From contig DGHQ01000030.1 of the NCBI GenBank assembly GCA_002392915.1, forward strand, positions 1 through 39,251: a stretch of DNA of 39,251 bases. Direction: 5' to 3'. Source of the stretch: Bacteroidales bacterium UBA3844. Lineage in GTDB: Bacteria > Bacteroidota > Bacteroidia > Bacteroidales > Paludibacteraceae. The position numbers and the translations under genes are program-made. The notes under the pieces are model-generated. The model made no database searches. It was not told the DNA's origin and was given only the letters and a program-made list of their open reading frames with translations. The first letter of the stretch is position 1; every line of letters starts with the position of its first letter. This document shows, piece after piece, positions 33,512 through 39,251 of this stretch.

Positions 33512-35898
33512 CAGCATATAAATCGCATCCCGACAAGTTGTTGGTGGAACATATCAAAGGTGTTGTTAAGAATGTCCGCAACCGAACTGATTTCATAATT
33601 GCGGAAACAGCCGCTGTATTTCACGACTTGGGCAAAATGAATCCCAATTTTCAGGCAAAGTTGGAAGGTAAAACATCCAAAGGATATTCTAATCACTCGC
33701 TTTTGTCGGCGTATGCTTTTTATTGTATGGTGTTGGCAGACAAAAATAGAAAGTTGTCTCCAAATGACATAATCGGATTAATTGTTTTGATAGCCAAACA
33801 TCACGGCAATCTGCCGGACTTTTGCCCATCAGGAAATGACGGATATATTTTGTCGAAAAATGAAATCAAGGATTTGATTTCGTTTTTAAAAAATAACGAT
33901 TTGCCTGTATGTGATTATGTCAATCACTTTTATCAAGTATCTGATTTTAGCAACTTGATAAAAGATGAAAGAGTTCAAAAATGTTTTTTGGAACGGATAG
34001 TGTTTTCTCCCAAAATCAACTCAACTCCTTTACCGTATTTTTTGACAATGCAATCAGCGTTTGCCAATTTGATTCAGGCGGATAAGGCTGATGCTGCAAA
34101 ATTCGATTCCTATGTTGCAGATGACAAAGAAGATGTAAATTCTTTTTCGGGTGTTTTTTGCAGTACGCTTGATGCTTTCTTGAACACATTGAACCAAAAT
34201 TCTGATTTAAACAAACTGAGGACAAAAATACGATGTGAGGCAGTTGAAAACATAAACGGTTTATTGCCGAAAGGAAAGAGAGTTTTTGACCTGACAAGTC
34301 CTACGGGTTCGGGTAAAACATTGATGTTGTTGTCGTTGGCGGCAGAAATTATCAAACAGGAAGGCCCAAAGAGAATCATTTATGCTTTGCCCTTTTTGTC
34401 AATTACCGAACAAGTGGAAAAGGAAGTTTTGAAAATATACAAAGGATACGAACAATATATGCAACGTATTGATTCAAAATCTGTTAATCCGCGTTTTGAC
34501 GAAATCCAAAACGAATTGGACTCTATGCCCGACGAAGAAAAAATCGAGGAATTAAACGCCTTGGATTTTAAAGAGGATACATTTTCATATCCTTTGATAA
34601 TTACCACTTTTGTAAGATTTTTTGAATCGCTTTTAAGCAACAGAAATTCTGTTTTACAAAAACTTCCGAATTTTTCAAATTGTGTTTTCCTTTTGGACGA
34701 AATTCAGGCACTTCCTCCGAGGCTATATGGATTCTTTGTCGCGTATTTGTCGAAATTCTGCGAAATGTTTGATAGTTACGCTATTATATCCACGGCTACA
34801 CAACCTAATTTTGAATTACCTGATTATGACGACAACATAAAAGCGTTTTTCCCTGATTATGAAAAACCCGCTCCATTGTTGCCGCTGAGTTACTTCAAAA
34901 ACGAATTGTTCAATAGATATACCATAACATACAAAGCGGAAATCATTGATGTTAACTCTTTAATCGAAATGTTAATTAAAGAAGATAATTCTGTTTTGTT
35001 GATTTTGAACACGATTGATGATACAAAAGAAGCCTATAATCTGTTGTCGGATAGGTTTGATGGTTCGTTAATTCTCTTGAATACTCATTTTACACCTGAC
35101 GATAGGAAGATAAAAATTCAGGAAGCGAAAGACAAACTTGCGTCAAAAGAAAAAGTTATAGTTATTTCTACACAACTGATTGAGGCGGGCGTAGATATAG
35201 ACTTTCCAATTGTTTATCGTGATTTTACAACTGTTGCAAGTATTGTGCAGTCAGCAGGACGTTGCAACCGAAACGGCAAAATGCCACAAAAAGGCAGAGT
35301 TGTGCTTTTCAAACTGATGAACAATGATAAAATACGTTATGAGTTGATTTTCAGAGGAAATGACAAAGTTTGGATTAACTATACATCCAATGCTTTTGTT
35401 GAAGATTTTTATGAGGAGAAATCTTTGTTGACGGTACAAAAAAATTTTTTTAATCAAATTCAATCAGAAACAAAGTTTGCACATTATGGGAAAAATATAG
35501 AAAACGATTTTTTGAAAGACATAAGATCATGTATGTTTGAGAAAATTGGAAATTTCAAACTTATCGAAGAAGAATATTTCGGAACAGAAATGCGTTTTTA
35601 TGTGGCAGAGAATGATAAGGACTCTAAGTTTGAGGAGTTACTTGAAAAACAAAAACAATTGATAGAATTGCTCAAACAAAGACCGAAAGTTAACTTCACG
35701 ATTATCAAAGCTAAAAAAAAAGAAATTGAAAATCATTTGAAAAAAATGGCTAACCGTATTGTTCAAGTACGGTTGAAAAAAGGTCAAAATGCTCCGCTTT
35801 CTGAAAATGAAAAATATTTTGATTTGCAAAAAATCAGTTCGTTCAGTTATACAAAAGAGAAAGGAGTAGATTTGGATAATGTAGAATGTATATTATAA
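33499..35898 (+). CDS. cas3: CRISPR helicase-nuclease Cas3 (HD + SF2 helicase)
   Basis: A 799-residue single-chain Cas3 that is recruited to Cascade R-loops and degrades target DNA. The N-terminal HD nuclease has His18, His42-Asp43 (FHDLGK), His66 (NHSLLS) and His101-His102 (AKHHGNLPDF). The helicase has Walker A SPTGSGKT (267-274), DEIQ box (400-403, in place of DEVH/DEAH), STAT (431-434) and motif VI QSAGRCNRNG (584-593). All catalytic motifs are intact. A basic C-terminal region follows. The start lies inside cas5; the gene is AT-rich (17 GC of 60 in the line at 34981). Confidence 0.95.
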   Translation: MSDITAYKSHPDKLLVEHIKGVVKNVRNRTDFIIAETAAVFHDLGKMNPNFQAKLEGKTSKGYSNHSLLSAYAFYCMVLADKNRKLSPNDIIGLIVLIAKHHGNLPDFCPSGNDGYILSKNEIKDLISFLKNNDLPVCDYVNHFYQVSDFSNLIKDERVQKCFLERIVFSPKINSTPLPYFLTMQSAFANLIQADKADAAKFDSYVADDKEDVNSFSGVFCSTLDAFLNTLNQNSDLNKLRTKIRCEAVENINGLLPKGKRVFDLTSPTGSGKTLMLLSLAAEIIKQEGPKRIIYALPFLSITEQVEKEVLKIYKGYEQYMQRIDSKSVNPRFDEIQNELDSMPDEEKIEELNALDFKEDTFSYPLIITTFVRFFESLLSNRNSVLQKLPNFSNCVFLLDEIQALPPRLYGFFVAYLSKFCEMFDSYAIISTATQPNFELPDYDDNIKAFFPDYEKPAPLLPLSYFKNELFNRYTITYKAEIIDVNSLIEMLIKEDNSVLLILNTIDDTKEAYNLLSDRFDGSLILLNTHFTPDDRKIKIQEAKDKLASKEKVIVISTQLIEAGVDIDFPIVYRDFTTVASIVQSAGRCNRNGKMPQKGRVVLFKLMNNDKIRYELIFRGNDKVWINYTSNAFVEDFYEEKSLLTVQKNFFNQIQSETKFAHYGKNIENDFLKDIRSCMFEKIGNFKLIEEEYFGTEMRFYVAENDKDSKFEELLEKQKQLIELLKQRPKVNFTIIKAKKKEIENHLKKMANRIVQVRLKKGQNAPLSENEKYFDLQKISSFSYTKEKGVDLDNVECIL

Positions 35899-35908
35899 TT
35901 AGAAAATT

Positions 35909-36919
35909 ATGACGGACGAACAGAGCAACATAATCATCTATAATACCATTGACGGCAAAGCGTCGGTGGCTTTGTATGCCAAGGATGGAAGGATTTGGTT
36001 GAACCAAGTGCAGATGGCGGAACTTTTTGCCACCTCAAAACAAACAGTCAGCTATCATATATCTAATATTCTAAAAGATAATGAATTAGATAAAAATTCA
36101 GTTGTCAAAGAATTTTTGACAACTGCATCTGACGGAAAGCAATATAACGTTATATTTTACTCTTTGGAAATGATTTTAGCTGTAGGTTACAGAGTAAAAG
36201 GCAAGCGTGGAACGCAATTCCGTCAATGGGCTACAAGACATCTGTCAGAATATCTCATCAAGGGATTTACCATGGATGACGAAAGATTGAAGAATCCTGA
36301 TGGAAGGCCTGATTATTTTGATGAACTTCTTGAACGAATCCGTGACATCCGGGCTTCTGAAAAACGATTTTATCAGAAACTTAGGGATCTGTTCGCACTC
36401 AGCAGTGACTACGAAACACGAGAAAAAGCGACTCAAATGTTTTTCGCTGAAACGCAAAACAAACTCCTTTATGCTGTTACAAACCAAACTGCTTCGGAGA
36501 TTATCGTCAATAGAGCGAATGAGAATAAACCAAATATGGGTCTGACAACGTGGAAAGGAAGTATTGTCAGAAAGGGTGATATAATAATTGCAAAGAATTA
36601 TCTCAATGAGGAAGAAATTGACATGCTCAACAGACTTGTCAATCTGTTCTTGGAATCGGCTGAACTTCGTGTAAAAGGTAGAAAAGACTTGACTCTTGCT
36701 TTTTGGCGTGACAATGTCAACCAACTTCTTGAATTTCAAGGTCAAAAAGTCCTTGTCGGTAATGGAACTGTTTCAAAGGATCAAATGGAGAATTTTGTGA
36801 CTCAGGTTTACGAACGATTTGATAGTAGACGTAAACAATATGATGCTCTTATGGCTGATGAAGAGGACATTAAAATTCTTGACGACGTAGAAAACAAAGT
36901 GAAAAATAGAGATAAATAG
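35909..36919 (+). CDS. RhuM-family protein embedded in the cas operon
   Basis: A 336-residue protein of the RhuM family (named for a Salmonella SPI-3 gene; relatives are annotated as putative DNA-binding proteins in type I restriction-modification clusters). The N-terminal part (about 25-115) holds a helix-turn-helix-like motif, LNQVQMAELFATSKQTVSYHI, and IFYSLEMILAVGYRVKGKRGTQFRQWATRHLSEYLIKGF, both RhuM signatures. A helical C-terminus ends in a charged tail. It is 10 bp after cas3 and 7 bp before cas4 on the same strand with no break in the operon, so it should be co-expressed. It is not a core Cas protein; a regulatory or defence-accessory role is inference. Composition (22 GC of 60 in the line at 36421) is intermediate. 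Confidence 0.88.
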   Translation: MTDEQSNIIIYNTIDGKASVALYAKDGRIWLNQVQMAELFATSKQTVSYHISNILKDNELDKNSVVKEFLTTASDGKQYNVIFYSLEMILAVGYRVKGKRGTQFRQWATRHLSEYLIKGFTMDDERLKNPDGRPDYFDELLERIRDIRASEKRFYQKLRDLFALSSDYETREKATQMFFAETQNKLLYAVTNQTASEIIVNRANENKPNMGLTTWKGSIVRKGDIIIAKNYLNEEEIDMLNRLVNLFLESAELRVKGRKDLTLAFWRDNVNQLLEFQGQKVLVGNGTVSKDQMENFVTQVYERFDSRRKQYDALMADEEDIKILDDVENKVKNRDK

Positions 36920-36926
36920 CTTCAAT

Positions 36927-37442
36927 ATGCAAATCACTGGCACCCATTTCAATTATTATTTGATCTGCCATCGGAAACTATGGCTCTTTGCCAATGGCAT
37001 CAACATGGAGCATAATTCCGACCTTGTGTATGATGGAAAACTTATACACGAGGATTCGTATCCACAACGTCCGGAACGATATGAGGAACTTGAGGTGGAT
37101 GGTGTTAAAATTGATTTTTATGACGCTAAAAATAAAATAGTGCATGAAATCAAACGTTCCGACAAGGTGGAGGATGCTCATGAATGGCAGGTGAAATACT
37201 ATATATATGTCTTGGAGCAAAATGGAGTAGACGGAGTCCGGGGCATTTTAGAGTACCCTACGATGAGAAAGACAACTCCCATCGTGTTGACGGATGATGA
37301 TAGACGTGAAATAGAAAAAATGAAAAGTGAAATAGAAAAAATCATCGTGTCTGAAAAATGTCCGGAAAGAGTGGCTATGAAAATATGTCGAAATTGCAGC
37401 TATTTTGATTTTTGTTGTGTGACGGAAACTGATGATGTATGA
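36927..37442 (+). CDS. cas4: CRISPR-associated exonuclease Cas4
   Basis: A 171-residue RecB-type nuclease with an Fe-S cluster that trims prespacers and selects PAM-containing ends. Cluster cysteines are Cys14 (YLICHRKLWLF), Cys154, Cys157 and Cys163 or Cys164 (CRNCSYFDFCC). Nuclease residues appear in VDGVKIDFYD and EIKRSDKVEDAHEWQVKYYIY (motif ExK and QxxxY). It overlaps cas1 by 4 bp (ATGA), consistent with its known complex with Cas1. Confidence 0.93.
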   Translation: MQITGTHFNYYLICHRKLWLFANGINMEHNSDLVYDGKLIHEDSYPQRPERYEELEVDGVKIDFYDAKNKIVHEIKRSDKVEDAHEWQVKYYIYVLEQNGVDGVRGILEYPTMRKTTPIVLTDDDRREIEKMKSEIEKIIVSEKCPERVAMKICRNCSYFDFCCVTETDDV

Positions 37443-38458
37443 AAAGAACGTATTATCTATTTAATCCAGGCAAGTTGGAAAGAAAGGACAATACATTAAA
37501 ATTCACGCCTTTCGAGGAGTTGGAAGATGGCGACGTGAAGCCAGTAGGTTCACCTCGTTATTTGCCAGTTGAGGACGTGAGTGAATTTTATGTTTTCGGT
37601 TCTCTTCATGCAACGAGTTCGCTCTTTAATTTTTTGGGACAGCACGACATTCCTGTCCATTTCTTTGATTATTATGAGAATTACACAGGATCGTTTATGC
37701 CACGAGACGGATTGCTTTCTGGCAAAATGCTGATGGCTCAGACATCTGCTTATCAAGAAGACGGTCGACGTCTGGAGATTGCTAAAAAGTTTATTGAAGG
37801 AGCGTCATACAATATGGTCAAGAATCTTCGCTATTACAATAATAGAGGAAAGGATATGGAATCTATAATAACGCAGATTGAAGTCTACTCCTCTAAAATA
37901 GTTGAGATGAGGAGTGTGAGCGAGCTGATGGGATTGGAGGGAAATATCCGTCAAACATATTATGATGCGTTCGATTTGATCATTGACGATTTCGAGATGG
38001 GTGGACGAAGTAAGCAGCCGCCAAGGAATGAAGTGAACGCATTAATCTCGTTCGGTAATATGATGTGCTATTCGCAATGTTTACGAGCAATCCATCAGAC
38101 ACAATTGAATCCTACAATAAGCTATCTGCATAGTCCGGGAGAACGAAGATTTTCGTTGTGTTTGGATGTGTCGGAGATCTTCAAGCCAATTCTGGTAGAC
38201 AGAGTTATTTTTAAGTTGTTGAACAAGAAAGAGATTCAGACAAAACATTTCGACAATAAGATGAATAGATGTTTGTTGAATCCGACGGGAAAGAAGATCT
38301 TTGTAAAAGCATTTGAAGATCGACTGAATGAGACGATAAAGCATAGGGCATTGAATAGAAGTGTCAGCTATAAGCATTTGATAAAGTTAGAGTGTTATAA
38401 GTTGGCAAAGCATTTGTTGGAGATGGAGGAGTACAAACCTTTTAAGATGTGGTGGTGA
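37439..38458 (+). CDS. cas1: CRISPR integrase Cas1 (type I-B)
   Basis: A 339-residue Cas1 that integrates spacers at the leader-repeat junction as a Cas1-Cas2 complex. Metal ligands are Glu167 (GLEGNIRQTYY), His231 (YLHSPGERRFSL) and Asp243 (LCLDVSEIFKP). The N-terminal beta domain carries the FGSLHATSSLFNFLGQHDIPVHFFD segment typical of I-B Cas1. It is about 52% GC in the line I counted (37981), much closer to the host genes than cas8b and cas3. Its stop is one base before cas2. Confidence 0.96.
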   Translation: MKRTYYLFNPGKLERKDNTLKFTPFEELEDGDVKPVGSPRYLPVEDVSEFYVFGSLHATSSLFNFLGQHDIPVHFFDYYENYTGSFMPRDGLLSGKMLMAQTSAYQEDGRRLEIAKKFIEGASYNMVKNLRYYNNRGKDMESIITQIEVYSSKIVEMRSVSELMGLEGNIRQTYYDAFDLIIDDFEMGGRSKQPPRNEVNALISFGNMMCYSQCLRAIHQTQLNPTISYLHSPGERRFSLCLDVSEIFKPILVDRVIFKLLNKKEIQTKHFDNKMNRCLLNPTGKKIFVKAFEDRLNETIKHRALNRSVSYKHLIKLECYKLAKHLLEMEEYKPFKMWW

Positions 38459-38459
38459 T

Positions 38460-38723
38460 ATGTACGTGATATTAGTATATGATTGTGGAGAGCGACGAGT
38501 GGGGAAGATGTTGAAGTTGTGTAGAAAATACTTGAATTGGATACAAAATTCAGTGTTTGAGGGAGAAATAACGGAAGTGAAGTTAAAGGAGTTGAAAAGT
38601 CAAGCATTGAAGATTATGGATCCGGAAGAAGATAGTATAATAGTCTTCTCGTCGAGCCAACAAAAGTGGTTAGATAAGGAGATTTTAGGAAAGGAATTAT
38701 CTGATATAGACAATTTTATATAG
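38460..38723 (+). CDS. cas2: CRISPR-associated protein Cas2
   Basis: An 87-residue ferredoxin-fold protein bridging two Cas1 dimers during spacer integration. MYVILVYDCGERRVGKMLKLCRKYLNWIQNSVFEGEIT is the standard Cas2 start (strand 1 with VYD, then the KxxKxCRKYLxxIQxSVFEGE helix-strand), and DSIIVFSS is strand 4. It is the last protein gene before the leader. Confidence 0.95.
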   Translation: MYVILVYDCGERRVGKMLKLCRKYLNWIQNSVFEGEITEVKLKELKSQALKIMDPEEDSIIVFSSSQQKWLDKEILGKELSDIDNFI

Positions 38724-38962
38724 AGTTGAAAATCAGACATTTCTTTTTTGCCATGTTGTCGCCGGCTAATTTATTAGAGGAAAAAGAGATAATATGGTAG
38801 AGTTGAGATCTTTGACATGTTGGAAATCAGATATTTAATGAAGTTGTCGAAGGTAGGGGATTTTCGTAGAATTGCCCATCGACAACATTAGTTATGAATT
38901 TTTAGCAAAAACATAGGCTCAAAAGCCATTGTTTTTGCTAAAAAATCGTATTTTTGATACGG
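38724..38962 (+). promoter_or_regulatory. CRISPR leader
   Basis: 239 bp of AT-rich, gene-free DNA between cas2 and the first repeat, on the side expected for the array promoter and for Cas1-Cas2 integration. It contains an imperfect repeat (GTTGAAAATCAGACATTT at 38725 and GTTGGAAATCAGATATTT at 38819, each followed by GTTGTCG 24-30 bp later), an 8-bp inverted repeat GTTGTCGA / TCGACAAC (38843 and 38879), and the long hairpin at 38899. Confidence 0.75.
38899..38944. promoter_or_regulatory. Long perfect-arm hairpin at the leader end
   Basis: Arms TTTTTAGCAAAAACA (38899-38913) and TGTTTTTGCTAAAAA (38930-38944) are perfectly complementary over 15 bp; an inner stem GGCT / AGCC closes on loop CAAA with a 2x2 mismatch between. 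It ends 18 bp before the first repeat. It could be a cas2 terminator, a leader-RNA structure or a protein-binding cruciform. Confidence 0.8.
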
Positions 38963-39251
38963 CTTTTAATCGAACCATATTGGAATTGAAACGAGGGTAT
39001 TCCAGTCACAATCGACTACAAACAGCCACTTTTAATCGAACCATATTGGAATTGAAACATGTTTTACGGCACTAAATCTTGGAAGTTCCCCTTTGACTTT
39101 TAATCGAACCATATTGGAATTGAAACCCGCTCCTACGTCTCCCTCCCCAAATACTCCTTATTCCTTTTAATCGAACCATATTGGAATTGAAACGTAGTCG
39201 GAAGTTTGTTAATTGAGAGTCGAGAACTTCTTTTAATCGAACCATATTGGA
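38963..39251 (+). CRISPR. CRISPR array, at least five repeats, cut by window end
   Basis: Four identical 30-bp repeats at 38963-38992, 39029-39058, 39097-39126 and 39164-39193, plus the first 22 bases of a fifth from 39230. Repeats begin CTTTTAATCG and end ATTGGAATTGAAAC. Spacers are 36, 38, 37 and 36 bp, with no similarity among them or to the window that I noticed. The terminal ATTGAAAC is the type I-B crRNA handle. Orientation puts the leader at the left, so the array is transcribed rightward and the newest spacer is the first. Repeats are uniform, as expected at the leader end. True length is unknown. Confidence 0.98.

Noticed and set aside
35909..36919. RhuM gene as half of a toxin-antitoxin pair
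   Set aside because: No small partner gene is present; the neighbours are cas3 and cas4 with only 10 and 7 bp between.
38993..39229. Self-targeting spacers
   Set aside because: By eye, none of the four spacers matches another part of this window; the rest of the genome could not be checked.

Overview
The window comes from a member of the phylum Bacteroidetes, most likely order Bacteroidales. Three things point there: the families present (MORN, SPOR and YD-like secreted proteins, MutS2 with Smr, and NudC, PanE and TcdA homologues of Bacteroidetes type); weak or absent Shine-Dalgarno sequences; and repeated matches to the Bacteroidetes promoter consensus (TTTG at -33, TAnnTTTG at -7) upstream of glmS, the DUF4377-like gene, the MORN gene, dnaB and others. 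I do not assign a genus. There are no rRNA or tRNA genes that I can see.

Positions 1-28,579 are mostly chromosomal housekeeping. They run: rnr, a lipoprotein and a PanE-like reductase (+); nudC and pyrH (-); an M23 envelope peptidase with a small membrane protein (+); grpE-dnaJ (+); a secreted MORN protein (+); a ClC chloride channel with tcdA (-); recJ (+); a DapL-like aminotransferase whose pocket residues have diverged, followed by a GNAT/FemAB-like acyltransferase (+); glmS (+); a periplasmic histidine phosphatase (+); a small DUF4377-like secreted protein and a GNAT (+); a tight four-gene unit of SPOR protein, secreted protein, folE and mutS2 (+); then dnaB and ung (+). Several hairpin terminators separate these units. 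Interspersed AT-rich elements ending in GTGGG or ATGGG sit directly behind the stop codons of nudC, mutS2, dnaB and ung.

Positions 28,580-39,251 hold a complete type I-B CRISPR-Cas locus on the + strand: cas6, cas8b (probably with an internally translated Cas11), cas7, cas5, cas3, a RhuM-family gene, cas4, cas1, cas2, a leader of about 240 bp and a CRISPR array that runs off the right edge. Genes are 1-18 bp apart or overlap, so this reads as one transcription unit. Cas6 would process the array transcript at the ATTGAAAC handle. Cas8b, Cas7, Cas5 and Cas11 would form Cascade, Cas3 would degrade targets, and Cas4-Cas1-Cas2 would add spacers at the leader end.

The items most worth a second look are the RhuM-family gene embedded without disruption between cas3 and cas4; a near-perfect long hairpin in the leader just before the first repeat; the uneven base composition inside the cas operon (cas8b and cas3 very AT-rich, cas6 and cas1 not); a mini-ORF and dyad upstream of cas6; and the aminotransferase with substituted active-site residues.
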